A DNA stretch of 64,000 nt from Bog-756 sp963701325 (GCA_963701325.1 OY969604.1:2294001-2358000), one strand, 5' to 3'. Counted from the stretch's first letter, positions 25,999-36,150 are shown. The notes: generated from the letters alone by a model not told the origin. A program made the numbers and translations.

Positions 25999-27093
25999 TT
26001 GTCGTCCTTGCCGTTGTCTACGCCCGACCTACCCGGGCCCCCCGCAGTCTCCACCGGAAGCCTCAAGCCGGTTCTCGACGTTCTCCCCGAGTCCGTCTAC
26101 GAGAACCCGACATGGCGCGGCATGACCTACTTCCTCCGCGACGCCGCGATGTACGCCGCCCTCCTCGCGCTGCTCGTGCTGATCGGCAATTTCTTCGTCG
26201 TGCTCGTGCTCGAGGTGGCGATGGCGCTGGTCGTGTCCGGACTCTTCGTCGTCGGCCACGACGCAGCCCACGGCGCCCTGTTCAAGTCCAAGCGCACGAA
26301 CTCGCTGGTCGCCCATCTCGCGATGCTTCCCGGGTGGCACGTCTATGAGGGCTGGGTGCTCGGCCACAACCGCGTGCACCACCCCTACACGGTGCGCCAG
26401 GGCTACGACTTCGTCTGGCACCCCACCACGCCGGAGGAGTTCGGCGCGTTGGGATGGTGGCGCAAGACCGTCCACAGGGTCGAGTGGTCATGGGCCGGTA
26501 CGGGCGTGTACTACGCCCACCAGGTGTGGTGGAAGAAGATGATGGTCGGTCCGAACCCCGCCCGGTGGACCAAGGCCATCCGCCGGGACCGGTGGATCGT
26601 CACCGCGTTCATCGCCGGAGCACTGAGCCTCTTCAGCCTCATCGGTGTTGCGATGGGCGACAGTTGGTGGGGCGTCCTCTGGCTGGACGCCCGGACCGTC
26701 CTGCTGCCGTTCATCGGCTTCTCCTGTCTGATCGGAGCCGTCGTCCACATCCACCACATCTCCCCGGAGATCCACTGGTGGAAGAAGGCGGAGTGGACCA
26801 AGTTCAAGGCGCAGATGGAAGGCACGACGGTCCTGCGCGCACCGAAGTGGGTCAACTTCTTCATCCACTGGATCATGGTCCACGTCCCCCATCACGTGGA
26901 CATGCGGGTGCCCATGTACCACCTCGAGGAGGCAGCCGCGGCCATCGAGTCCGCCTTCCCCGGCTCGGTCATCGACCGGCCGTTGCGCTTCCGCGACTTC
27001 GTGGCCAACTCGAAGGCCTGCAAGCTCTACGATTTCGACGCCGGACGTTGGATCAGGTACGCCGAGCGACGGACCCCGCGGGTGGCCGTCTGA
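25999..27093 (+). CDS. Membrane fatty acid desaturase
   Basis: A 364-residue di-iron desaturase. The three histidine boxes are clear: GHDAAHGALF, LGHNRVHHPYT and HVPHHVDMRVPM, plus HIHHISPE. Two pairs of hydrophobic helices separate them. It should introduce a double bond into an acyl chain or a related lipid, with electrons from a reductase not encoded here. I choose TTG 25999 because it has a purine-rich site and a promoter at a sensible distance and because the sequence upstream looks non-coding. A GTG at 25960 is in frame but lies almost on the -10 element. The gene overlaps nothing and converges on the DinB-like gene. Confidence 0.85.
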   Translation: MSSLPLSTPDLPGPPAVSTGSLKPVLDVLPESVYENPTWRGMTYFLRDAAMYAALLALLVLIGNFFVVLVLEVAMALVVSGLFVVGHDAAHGALFKSKRTNSLVAHLAMLPGWHVYEGWVLGHNRVHHPYTVRQGYDFVWHPTTPEEFGALGWWRKTVHRVEWSWAGTGVYYAHQVWWKKMMVGPNPARWTKAIRRDRWIVTAFIAGALSLFSLIGVAMGDSWWGVLWLDARTVLLPFIGFSCLIGAVVHIHHISPEIHWWKKAEWTKFKAQMEGTTVLRAPKWVNFFIHWIMVHVPHHVDMRVPMYHLEEAAAAIESAFPGSVIDRPLRFRDFVANSKACKLYDFDAGRWIRYAERRTPRVAV

Positions 27094-27097
27094 ACCT

Positions 27098-27604
27098 TCA
27101 GCGGCGCTCGAGGATCCCTCGCAGGTAGGCCGCCTGGCCCACGTGCTGCAGATCGTCGGCGAGCACGCTGACCAGTCTGACACCGGCGGTCACCGGTGGG
27201 TCCCAACGGCTGTCGACCACCCGCTCGAGGTCCGTCTCGGCCAGTTGCCCGAGGTAGTCGAGCGTTCGACCGTGGACGTCCTCGAAGTACCCGAGGAGCG
27301 AGGCGGCATCGGCGAGGACGACCGCCACCATGTCCGGATCGTGCCCGTACCCGGTGTCCGACGGATCGAGGGGAAGGGCGAAACGCTCGACCCACCCGTT
27401 GGCCGTCCAGGCCTGCTCGGCGCCACTGAGGCCGCACACGTGGTCGTCCTGGATTCTGGTGAGGTGCCAGACGAGCCAGGCGATCGAGTTGGACTCGGCG
27501 TCGGCACGGAATGCGAGCTCGTCCTCCGTGAGTCCGTTGACCGCGGGATTGACCGCGTCCCGGATCCGCTCGAATCCGTCGACCAGGATCTCGATGCTGG
27601 ACAT
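27098..27604 (-). CDS. DinB/DUF664-like protein
   Basis: A 168-residue four-helix protein. The phrases SIAWLVWHLTRIQDDHV and LQHVGQAAYLRGIL put three histidines at the positions typical of the DinB superfamily, whose members bind a metal and in several cases act as thiol-dependent S-transferases. The start lies one base after the stop of the exporter-MarR gene, so they are co-transcribed. A thiol-transferase next to a drug exporter would fit a detoxification role, but this is inference. Confidence 0.75.
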   Translation of the reverse strand: MSSIEILVDGFERIRDAVNPAVNGLTEDELAFRADAESNSIAWLVWHLTRIQDDHVCGLSGAEQAWTANGWVERFALPLDPSDTGYGHDPDMVAVVLADAASLLGYFEDVHGRTLDYLGQLAETDLERVVDSRWDPPVTAGVRLVSVLADDLQHVGQAAYLRGILERR

Positions 27605-27605
27605 G

Positions 27606-29633
27606 TCAGGTCACCCCCGCGTCGGCCAAGAGCCTGGTGTCATCCGCCAGGAGCGCGTGCGCGAGGTTGTGGATGAGCCCGACCACTTCCGGATGGTTCT
27701 CGGGATCCCACCCCTCGAGCAGGTCGGTGAGCGAGTCGCGCCGTGCAGCGCTCAGCCGGTCGAGAGCGTCGCGCCCCGTGGCGGTGAGAATGAGCGCCGC
27801 CGAGCCCGACCCTCCGGCGCTCTCGAGCATTCCCGCGGCCACCAGCGCGTCGACTCCGACGGTGAGCAAGGCCGGATCGACCCCGAGCCGGGCGGCGAGC
27901 TCCGTGAGGGAGGAGCCCGGGGCGTCGGCCAGTCGGTAGAGGGTCCAGCAGGCCCACGGTGGCAGATCAAGACCGGCCCGGGTGGCAAGGGTCCCGTACA
28001 GCTCGACCCGATTTTCGCGGCCGGCGGCGCGCTCGAGGATCCGGCGGGCCTCTCCGAGGGACGTGCGTGGCTCGGGCAACCCGAGGTGCTCGGCGGGTTC
28101 CGAGACGCGGATCGACTTGCGAAGGGCGATCTCCGGGAGGGTCCAACTGAGGATGAAGGCCACGATACCGATCGGTACCCCGATGAGGAAGATGGTCGAG
28201 ATGGTGTGGGCGATCCCGTGGATCACGGCTGTCTGGATGGCGGGCGGCAGCTTGCGGATGGCTGCCGGGTTGTCGCTGTTGACGCTCAAGCCCGCCGGCA
28301 CGGCGGTCAGGTGGAGGGCCCGGAGAATGTTGCCGAGGACGAGATTGGCGTAGAGCGCCCCGAAGACCGCGGTCCCGAACGAGCCCCCGATCATCCGGAA
28401 GAAGGTGGTGCCCGACGTGGCGGTCCCGAGCTCCTCGTAGGGCACGGCGTTCTGGACGGCCACCACCAGCACCTGCATGACCAGGCCCAATCCCATGCCG
28501 AAGATCGCCATGTACCCGGCCATGACCCAGGCCCCGGTGGTCACCCCGATCAGCGACATGAGGTAGAGCCCGATCGTCATGAGGGCTGTGCCGAGCACCG
28601 GGAACACCTTGTAGCGGCCGTACCGGCTCACCAGCAGTCCGCTCCCGATCGAGGCCACCAGGAGCCCGCCCATCATCGGGAACAGCCGCACTCCCGAGGC
28701 CACCGCACTGACCCCCTTCACTTCCTGGAGGAAGAGCGGCAGGAAGGTCAGCGCGCCGAACATGGCGAACCCGACCACGAATCCGATGGCACTGGCCGCG
28801 GTGAACACCTTGTTGGCGAAGAGATGGAGGGGGATGACCGGCTCGACCGCCCGCCGCTCCGCGACCAGGAACAGGATCCCGAGCAGCACCCCGAGCACGG
28901 CCAGCGTGACGACGACTGGTGACGTCCACGGGTACGAGGTGCCCCCGAGACTGGTGAACAGGACCAGGCAGCTCGCCGATCCCGCCAACATGAGGGTGCC
29001 CAGATAGTCGATGACCCGGTGCTCGCGGCTGAGCGTCCCGGGGAGGGCGGCCGCGGTGACGACGAGTGCAACGGCTCCGATGGGGATGTTGATGTAGAAG
29101 ATCCAGCGCCAGGAGAGGTACTCGACGAAGAGCCCGCCGATGAGCGGGCCGATCACGGTGGTGATCCCGAACATGGCCATGAACAGGCCCATGTAGCGGC
29201 CCCGCTCGCGGGGCGAGACGACATCGCCGACGATGGTCTGGGCTCCGACCATGAGGCCGCCCCCACCGAGTCCCTGGAGGGCCCGGAAGAGGATCAGCTC
29301 GAGCATCGTGTGGCTCAACCCCGACAGCGCCGACCCCACCAGGAAGATGACGATCGCTCCCTGGAAGAAGAATTTGCGCCCGAACTGGTCTCCGAGCTTG
29401 CCCCAGAGCGGTGTCGAGACCGTCGAGGCGAGGAGGTAGGCGGTCACCACCCACGTGAGGTGCGAGGCGCCGTGCAGGTCCCCCACGATGGTCGGCAGCG
29501 CGGTGGAGACGACCGTCTGATCGAGGGCGGCCAGGAACATCCCGAGCATCAGCGCGCCGATGACCACCAGCACCCGGCGGTGGGAGAGCGCTTCCGGCGC
29601 CCCGGTCGGCGCTGCCGTCGCCGTCGTGGTCAT
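27606..29633 (-). CDS. DHA2-family exporter fused to a C-terminal MarR-like winged-helix domain
   Basis: A 675-residue protein. Residues 1 to about 530 form a 14-helix drug/proton antiporter with LDQTVVSTALPTIVGDL, GKLGDQFGRK and GPLIGGLFVEYLSWRWIFYI. The remaining ~145 residues are soluble and MarR-like: LPPWACWTLYRLADAP, LTELAARLGVDPALLTVG (helix-turn-helix), a short wing, then LTATGRDALDRLSAARR and LTDLLEGWDPENHPEV. The homologous exporter at 3400-5070 has its MarR encoded as a separate, overlapping gene. The fused domain could sense drug or tether the protein to DNA, or may be a relic. It is the middle gene of an AlkB-exporter-DinB unit. Confidence 0.88.
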   Translation of the reverse strand: MTTTATAAPTGAPEALSHRRVLVVIGALMLGMFLAALDQTVVSTALPTIVGDLHGASHLTWVVTAYLLASTVSTPLWGKLGDQFGRKFFFQGAIVIFLVGSALSGLSHTMLELILFRALQGLGGGGLMVGAQTIVGDVVSPRERGRYMGLFMAMFGITTVIGPLIGGLFVEYLSWRWIFYINIPIGAVALVVTAAALPGTLSREHRVIDYLGTLMLAGSASCLVLFTSLGGTSYPWTSPVVVTLAVLGVLLGILFLVAERRAVEPVIPLHLFANKVFTAASAIGFVVGFAMFGALTFLPLFLQEVKGVSAVASGVRLFPMMGGLLVASIGSGLLVSRYGRYKVFPVLGTALMTIGLYLMSLIGVTTGAWVMAGYMAIFGMGLGLVMQVLVVAVQNAVPYEELGTATSGTTFFRMIGGSFGTAVFGALYANLVLGNILRALHLTAVPAGLSVNSDNPAAIRKLPPAIQTAVIHGIAHTISTIFLIGVPIGIVAFILSWTLPEIALRKSIRVSEPAEHLGLPEPRTSLGEARRILERAAGRENRVELYGTLATRAGLDLPPWACWTLYRLADAPGSSLTELAARLGVDPALLTVGVDALVAAGMLESAGGSGSAALILTATGRDALDRLSAARRDSLTDLLEGWDPENHPEVVGLIHNLAHALLADDTRLLADAGVT

Positions 29634-29659
29634 GAATCCTCAGGCTAACGGGCCGGGTC

Positions 29660-30289
29660 TCATCGCACGCCGACGGGCCGGAACTGCACGCTGATCCGGG
29701 GGCCGGTCGCACGGGTCGTCTTCGGAACGCTGTGCTCCCAGGTGCGCTGGCAGCTCCCGCCCATCACGATGAGGTCGCCGCCGCCGAGCTCGAACCGAAC
29801 GGTCCGCCCTCCTCCGCCGCGACGCCGGAGGAGCAGCCTCCGTGGTTCCCCGAGCGAGAGGATGGCGACGAGTGTGTCCTCGGTCGCGCCGCGTCCGATG
29901 GTGTCACCGTGCCAGGCGACGCTGTCCGCCCCGTCCCGGTAGAGGCAGAGCCCGGTCGTCGCCAGCTCGGCGCCCGGGGTTCCGCGGTAGTGGCTGGCGA
30001 GCGCCACCCGGGCATCCACGAGCACCGGATCGGGCAGCGCCTCGCCGGCTCCGTAGAAGGCGAGCAGACGCGGGACGTCGACCACCCGGTCGTACATGGT
30101 CCTCCGCTCGGCGCGCCAGGGGACGGAGCGCTCGAGCCGTTCGACGAGGAGGTCTGCGCGGCCCATCCAGGCGGGGAGATGATCGACCCAGGCGCCGTGG
30201 GACAGTGCGATCCGCCGGAGCGCGCCGGGCAGCGCCGCCACCGCCGGTTCGGCTCCGGTGTCGAAGAGGGCTGCCTGGACCACGGCCAC
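29660..30289 (-). CDS. AlkB-like 2-oxoglutarate/Fe(II) dioxygenase
   Basis: A 209-residue protein of the AlkB family, which repairs alkylated bases by oxidative demethylation. The iron ligands are WHGDT (HxD) and the later histidine in WEHSVPK, and the 2-oxoglutarate-binding RISVQFR lies at the C-terminus. LASHYRGTPGAELATTGL and LGEPRRLLLRRRGGG precede them as expected. It begins at GTG 30289, 8 bases after a TAGACT -10 element, and lies 26 bases upstream of the exporter. This suggests a unit dealing with reactive or alkylating compounds. Confidence 0.85.
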   Translation of the reverse strand: MAVVQAALFDTGAEPAVAALPGALRRIALSHGAWVDHLPAWMGRADLLVERLERSVPWRAERRTMYDRVVDVPRLLAFYGAGEALPDPVLVDARVALASHYRGTPGAELATTGLCLYRDGADSVAWHGDTIGRGATEDTLVAILSLGEPRRLLLRRRGGGGRTVRFELGGGDLIVMGGSCQRTWEHSVPKTTRATGPRISVQFRPVGVR

Positions 30290-30297
30290 GGCCGTCC

Positions 30298-30303
30298 AGT
30301 CTA
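30298..30303 (-). promoter_or_regulatory. Leaderless-type -10 of the AlkB-exporter-DinB unit
   Basis: On the minus strand TAGACT ends 8 bases before the GTG start at 30289, in the spacing range seen at several other genes of the window. Confidence 0.4.
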
Positions 30304-30386
30304 GACGAACACCCGTTCGTTATCTGGCCGACGGGACGCCGCCGCCCGACCGGTCCGGGGCAGCGACGGCCCCGGCTCTGTCCTGC

Positions 30387-33300
30387 TCAGGAGGAGGCCG
30401 TCGACTGGCCGAGGGGGGTGTACGTCGAGCCGGTGGACAGGCCGACCGAGGCAAGCCCGGCAGTCGAGGCGCACGCCGCCTTGAGCTGTGCGGTGGTCTT
30501 GCTCAGGGTGAACTGAGCGTGCGTGCTCGACGAGGAGCTGCTCCCCAGACGGAAGGAGGTGTCGGTGCTCTCCGTCGGGCTGAAGCCACTGAAGTTGACC
30601 TGGCTCACGCCCACCGTAGAAGGGCTCCATGCGACGGCGATCGACGTGGGCACGGTCGAGGTGGTCGCCAGCTTCGTGCAGTCGTTGGTCGCCAGGGGCA
30701 GCTCGAGGGCGGCATTGCCCTGGGTCGCCGTCGAGGCGCCGTCCGAGGCAGTGCAGTCGCTGATCGTGAGGTGGACCAGCACCATCTCCGACGTGGCGGT
30801 TGCGGCGTTGATGAGCGGCGGATCGAAGTTGATCGTCCCCGTCACCTTCGAGCAGCTCTCGTTGCCCGGGGCCGAGACATCGGGCGACGCCGACGCCGCC
30901 GTGCTTCCGGTGTGGGTTGTCTCGGAGTGCTGCTTGGGCAGCACAGGCTTCACGTACGCCAGGTCGGTGTTGATGCCGGGCAGGTCCGGCATCTGGGCGA
31001 TCGCCGGCAGCAGCACCGGGTAGGAAATGCAGGGGCTGAACCCGAAGTTCCCGTTGGCGTCGATCGGGAACGGGAAGGGCTCGGAACTCGGATTGCCAGA
31101 GGAGACGTTGCCACAGGAGCTGTCGCCACTCTTGGGGCCGATGTCCGCCTCGACCGGGAGCGTCCCCTCCTGGCCGGCCTTGGTCGGGCAGTAGGGTCCG
31201 CCGCCGGTCTTGCAGTCGTTGCCGTTGAGGTTGTTCTCGTACACCTCGAACCCGCCGCCCGGATCCCCCTTTGCGTCCTTGGCGGTCTCGAGGAAGTCGA
31301 ACGGTGTGTTGTACGGAAGCCCGGTCTTCGGGTTGTCCGCGCAGTCGAACTGGCTGCTCAAGCACATGGGCGAGGTGTTGCCGGCGACATACCCACCGAT
31401 TTCACCGTAGATATTCCAGTCAGCCGGCTGGGTCCAGCCAGCGGTAGTGCTGGCGGTGTTGCCCGCGATCGTGATGTTCTGTCCCGGGCTCGCCTGGACG
31501 GTGCACCCCTTGCCTCCGGATATCGGTTCGAGGAAGGCTTTCATCTCGGCGACGGTGTTGTCGGCGAACTCGAACTGGTAGAGCTGGGCGTTGGTCACGC
31601 CGTTGAGGATCTCGGCCGGACCGGTGATCGTGTTGTTCTCGACCAGGATGTTGCCCTCCCCCGCGAGCGGATTGCCGCAGTCGGACTCGAGGTCGACGCC
31701 AGCGTTGGTCGGGGTGTCGATGGTGTTACCTGCGGCTGAGTCGGCGCCGCCGATGGTGACCCGGTTGGCGAACACGACGGAGACCCCGATCCGTCCCGGC
31801 GAGTGGCACTGATTGGCGGCGACCGTGATGTCACCCGCGGGATAGGTGCCGGGCGTCGCGTACTCGTGGAGCCCGGTGATGGTGGTGCAGTCGCCGTAGA
31901 TCGTGTTCATGATGTTGTTGTTGACGAGGACGCGTTGCCCTCCGTTGATCTGGATCGCCGAGTCGATCTCGTACTGAGATGTGCCGCCGGCGAGGTTGGC
32001 ACCGTCGATGGTCATGTTCTCGAACTGGAGATCGCACCCGCCCTCGACGTACCACATGATGTCGGTCGGGGGATTGCCCGTTTCGGCCCCGTTCAGCGCA
32101 TTCGTGGCACCGCCGAAATTGTTGGCGATGCCGCAGTAGGGGTCCTGGATGGTCGGCGGGCTGTGGTCCTCGGGACTGGCCACCGATTGCTGCTCGAACG
32201 TCGCACCGTTGCCGTTGAAGATGGTGTCGGTCAGCCCCCGGAGAAAGATCATGCCGTTGATCAGGTAGCAGCCGCCCGAGGCGAACTGCACCTCGATCGG
32301 AGCGCTCGGCGTGCCGACGGGCAGGGTGTTGATCCACTGGTCGAGGGCTACCGTCACGTCGACCGAGCAGTCGTCCGGGATGGTCGCCGTCGGCACCTGC
32401 TCACAGGTCGACGGGGGCCCCTGCTCCGTGCAGGGCGGCTCGCCGGTCGGCGCGGGGGCGCGGCGATGGCCGCGCTCTGGCCCATGCCCGCAGCGATGGC
32501 CGTGCAGGTGGAGCAGAGGCCGACGACCGGCATCTTGTTGAGGATGGGGGCGTCCTGGCAGGCGGTGGTGCACGCGTTCCCCTTGAGCGTGTTGTTGCCG
32601 AGCTCCCCGGCGGCGGTCGAGCCCCAGGCGTAGGTCGCCCCGGCCGGGGTGATCGCGAGGTCGAACTGGTCGCCGCCGGAGATCTCAGAGACGCTCGGGA
32701 GGTTGGGGACGGTGGCCGGCGTCGGGTCGCACACGTAGGAGGTCTGGCAGGCGGTCCCCGTCGTGGTGCCGTTGCCCAGCTCTCCGACGGTGTTGTCACC
32801 CCAGGTGTAGAGGGCGCCGGTGGAGGTCGCCGCCATGCCCTGTTCGAACCCGGCCGACACCGAGGTCACCGTGACCGTTCCGGGCACGCTCGATTCGACC
32901 GGCACGTTGTCGCAGGTGTCGTTGCAGGCGTTCCCGGTGAAGCCACCCGTGCCCAGCTGACCCCAACGGTTGTCTCCCCAGCCGTAGACGGTGCCGGCCG
33001 ACGTCCTGGCGAGAGCGAAGGCGCCGCCGGCGGAGATGCCCTGGACGGTGACCCCGGTGGGCAGCGAGAAGGAGACGGCGCTGCCGAGGACGTCCTGGCA
33101 GGTGCCGCCGCAGGCGTTCCCGGCGAGGCCGTTGCCCAACTCGCCGTAGGTATCGTCTCCCCAGACATAGGTCGTGCCGTTGGTCGTCATCAACAGCCCG
33201 TCATCTGCTCCGGCGGCGAGGGCCTCGACCGCCTGGCCCTGCGGGAGGGAGGTCAGGCCGACCTCGACCGGCGTGTTCTGGCACTGGTCGCCGGTCAGCT

Positions 33301-33952
33301 TGAGCGTCGTGGAGCACGCGTCGTTGCCGGAGAGGCTGCCGTCGCCCAGCTCACCGTTGGCCGCGTACCCCCACGCATAGAGCGCACCGGCCGCGTTCAA
33401 CGCCAGGCCGAAGTCGGCGCCCATGGCGATGGCGGTGACCGTCCCCGGCACGTAGACCTTGAGCGGGGAGTAGTAGACGTCGGCCCCGCCCTCTCCCGTT
33501 GTCTTGTAGCCGAGCTGGCCGTACTTGTTGTTCCCCCAAGCGTAGACGTTCCCGTCCGAGGTCAGGGCCATTGCGGAGCCGTTCGAGCCGGCGGAGACCT
33601 CGGTGACGGTGGCTCCTGGCGGGAGATTGGAGACCTTGGAACCGGTCGTCGCCTTGACCGGCGACTTGTTGTTCGAACTGCTGTTGCCCGGATCGTTGCC
33701 CCAGCCCCACGCTGTCGGGGTGGTTGCCGCGCTGAGCTCGATGGCATGGGTGATGTGGCCGGCGGCGGGCGCTCCCGGCCGAACGCCGCCCGCCTGCTGC
33801 CCAGGGCCCGTCGCCGAGAGGGCCCCGATCGGTACCAGGAGCACGAGGCCGAGGAGGAGCACCGCCAGGATCGCAAGAGCGGGACGGCGCAGCGGCAGCC
33901 GCGGAGGACGCCCATGGTGCACGGCGGCGAAGGGTCGCTCTCCTTGGTTCAT
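30387..33952 (-). pseudogene. Very large secreted protein: RCC1-type propeller plus right-handed beta-helix, interrupted by a frameshift
   Basis: Two overlapping minus-strand frames look like one protein of about 1188 residues. From ATG 33952: a basic start, a signal-type helix (LAILAVLLLGLVLLVPIG), then RCC1 repeats such as VYAWGNNKYGQLG, TYVWGDDTYGELGNG and VYGWGDNRWGQLG. Most blades carry an inserted cysteine-pair loop (GNACGGTCQD, GNACNDTCDN, GNACTTACQD). The frame breaks after GMGQSAAIAAP. Adding one C on the coding strand (G5 at 32454-32458) continues into PAPTGEPPCTEQGPPSTCEQ. A beta-helix region follows (NGGQRVLVNNNIMNTIYG, ILVENNTITGPAEILNG), then a Ser/Thr-rich C-terminal domain. 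No catalytic motif is recognised. The second half has no signal peptide of its own, which supports one original gene. Confidence 0.7.
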
Positions 33953-34148
33953 CGCTGCGTTCCCCCTGTCTCCGCCGGGCGGCGGGTTCCACTCGACCCA
34001 TTCGACACGCCCCTCTGTGTAACCCCTCGACAGGAGATTGTGGCCAACGACGGCCCTTCACTCACCGCTCCAAAGGCTAGAACGTCGTGACAGCGAGTTT
34101 CGTTACCAGACGAGGGTCCTGCGACGAATTACGCGGCAAACCGTTGGC

Positions 34149-34979
34149 TCAGGGACCCGGCGGCTCGGTTCCCTCGAGAAGGGACCCGGCGGTCATCTCG
34201 AACATGGCCTCGTCGTCGGAGCGGCGCCAGAGCTCGAGCAACCCGACGGAGAGCGGGTCACACCCGTAGCGCAGCGGCCCGGTGTCGTCGAGGATCGCAT
34301 CGACGATGTGCACGGCGGCCTCAGCCGGGGCCGAGACCAGCGGATCGGCAGCCTCGCGGCGGAGCCGCGCCGCCTGCTCCGCCATCGCTCGGTAGCCGTC
34401 GAACCGATCGGCCGCCTGCTCGCCCGTGCTCAGCTGGAACATGTCGGTGTCGACGGGGCCGGGCAGGATCTCCACCACCCGGATCCCCGAGGGGGCGAGT
34501 TCGACCCGCAGGGTGTCGCCGAACGCCGATACGGCCGCCTTGGTGGCGCGGTAGGCCGAGTAGAACGGCACGCTGGCGAGGATCGACGACGAGGAGATGT
34601 TGCAGACCACGGCCGGGCGGTTGGTCCGAAGGACGGGGATGGCGGCGATGGTCGTCGCCACGAGCCCGAGCACGTTGGTCTCGAACAGGGCGCGCCAGTC
34701 CCCGAGTCGGCTGTGCTCGACGGGCAGGTAGTCGGAATCGATCCCGGCGTTGTTGACGAGGACCCGGAGATCGTCGGGGAATCGGAACGACTCGGGGTCG
34801 GTGACGTCCATCCGGGCGACCGTGAGACGACTGCCGACGGTGCCGGAGAGGTCCCTGCCATTCTCTGGGTTGCGCATGGTGGCGACGGTGTCGAATCCCC
34901 GGTTCGCGAGCTCGACGGCGACGGCACGGCCGATCCCCCGACTGGCGCCGGTGACCAGCGCGCGTCCCCCGATGTCCAT
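34149..34979 (-). CDS. Short-chain dehydrogenase/reductase
   Basis: A 276-residue classical SDR. The cofactor loop TGASRGIGRAVA, NNAG, the catalytic serine in NISSSS and the YxxxK motif as YSAYRATKAA are all present; PGPVDTDMF follows. It should oxidise or reduce a hydroxyl/carbonyl group with NAD(P)(H). ATG 34979 is chosen over a TTG six codons upstream. The flanking genes run in the opposite direction or are well separated, so it is probably transcribed alone. Confidence 0.9.
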   Translation of the reverse strand: MDIGGRALVTGASRGIGRAVAVELANRGFDTVATMRNPENGRDLSGTVGSRLTVARMDVTDPESFRFPDDLRVLVNNAGIDSDYLPVEHSRLGDWRALFETNVLGLVATTIAAIPVLRTNRPAVVCNISSSSILASVPFYSAYRATKAAVSAFGDTLRVELAPSGIRVVEILPGPVDTDMFQLSTGEQAADRFDGYRAMAEQAARLRREAADPLVSAPAEAAVHIVDAILDDTGPLRYGCDPLSVGLLELWRRSDDEAMFEMTAGSLLEGTEPPGP

Positions 34980-35074
34980 GGGGCCAGAGCCTGTCAAAGA
35001 TCGCCCGCTCGTTCCAGACGTGCCGCCGGAGATGCGCGATTGCCCGGGCTCACTGCGGCTGGCAGCATCTGCCG

Positions 35075-35767
35075 GTGAGCATCGATCACTCGAGGAGCCA
35101 CCTGGCCGAGCAGGTCGAGACCTTCTACGAAGAGTTCGCGGACGCCTATGACGAGGTGGCCGAGGAGGCCTGCTGGATGGCCAACGATGCCCTCGCCGGT
35201 GAGCTGGTCGCGGCGCACGGCGTCGACTCGGCCCTCGACCTGGCCTGCGGAACGGGTCAGACCCTGCGGGTCCTCCGCAGGGTCTTTCCCGAGGCGGAGC
35301 TCATGGGCGTGGACATCTCCTGTCGCATGCTCCGCCTGGCGGGGGACAGGGTCGGCGATGCCCGGCTTGTGCACTCCGACATCGGCTCGTTCGTGGACAC
35401 CACGTCCGAGCAGTTCGATCTGATCACGAGCGTCGGAGGGCTCGAGTTCGTCCCCGATCTCCCGGCCATCCTGGCTGGTCTCCGATCGCTGGTCCGCCCG
35501 CTCGGCCATCTGATCTTCACCTATGAGCCGGTCATCGAGGGCTGGGGACCGCAGGCGGCGAGGGAGGAGTCCAACCTCGGGAGCAGCGGCCTCACCCTCA
35601 CGACCCTGCGATGGGAGCCGACCGAGGTGGACGGAGTGTTCCGCGACTGGCAGCAGGTCAGCCACAGGTTGGTGATGTCCTATGTCCGCGAAGACCTCCC
35701 GACCATCTACGCGTTGGTGCACGTTGCACGCGTCGCTGGTGACGTCCGACCGGTCCTGAGCCCCTAG
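35075..35767 (+). CDS. SAM-dependent methyltransferase (class I)
   Basis: A 230-residue protein with methyltransferase motif I ALDLACGTGQTL, an acidic end of strand two (LMGVDISCRML), HSDIGSF and the motif IV/V region FDLITSVGGLEFV. The substrate is unknown. GTG 35075 is the first sensible start. Its stop TAG overlaps a -10-like TAGAAT that probably serves panD, so the two may have separate promoters although they lie only 35 bases apart. Confidence 0.85.
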   Translation: MSIDHSRSHLAEQVETFYEEFADAYDEVAEEACWMANDALAGELVAAHGVDSALDLACGTGQTLRVLRRVFPEAELMGVDISCRMLRLAGDRVGDARLVHSDIGSFVDTTSEQFDLITSVGGLEFVPDLPAILAGLRSLVRPLGHLIFTYEPVIEGWGPQAAREESNLGSSGLTLTTLRWEPTEVDGVFRDWQQVSHRLVMSYVREDLPTIYALVHVARVAGDVRPVLSP

Positions 35768-35770
35768 AAT
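35765..35770 (+). promoter_or_regulatory. Possible -10 element of panD
   Basis: TAGAAT starts on the stop codon of the methyltransferase gene and lies 32 bases before the panD ATG, leaving room for a short leader with AAGGGGT. It is close to the TATAAT consensus. Confidence 0.4.
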
Positions 35771-35802
35771 GGACGGGTTCGAGGCAAGGGGTCAGCTCAG
35801 CG

Positions 35803-36150
35803 ATGCGGCGACGAATGCTCAAGTCTAAGATCCACCGGGCGACGGTGACCGCCGCCGACCTCAACTACGTCGGGTCGATCAGCATCGACGCCCAGCTCAT
35901 GCACGACGCTGACATCCTCGAGCACGAGCAGGTCACCGTGCTCGACGTGGACAACGGTGCCCGATTCGAGACCTACGCCATCACCGGCGAGCCGGGCGAG
36001 ATCTGCCTCAACGGTGCGGCTGCCCGCCTGGTCCACGTCGGCGACACAGTGATCCTGCTGACCTACGCCGACTACGACGAGGACGAGCTCGGGGCCCATC
36101 AGCCCCGGGTGGTGCACGTCGACGAGAAGAACGCAACGCTCAACGCCTGA
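35803..36150 (+). CDS. panD: Aspartate 1-decarboxylase (PanD)
   Basis: A 115-residue pro-enzyme that makes beta-alanine from L-aspartate for pantothenate and coenzyme A. The self-cleavage site is NYVGSISID: Gly24-Ser25 is split to give the pyruvoyl group on the new N-terminus. KSKIHRATVTAADLNY, the NGAAARL segment and the C-terminal region fit the family and the length is normal. It stands alone here; panB and panC are not in the window. Confidence 0.95.
   Translation: MRRRMLKSKIHRATVTAADLNYVGSISIDAQLMHDADILEHEQVTVLDVDNGARFETYAITGEPGEICLNGAAARLVHVGDTVILLTYADYDEDELGAHQPRVVHVDEKNATLNA

Noticed and set aside
30258..31739. A 493-residue plus-strand ORF opposite the beta-helix gene
   Set aside because: It is an Arg/Gly/Val-rich antisense shadow; the minus strand has a coherent repeat-rich exoprotein.
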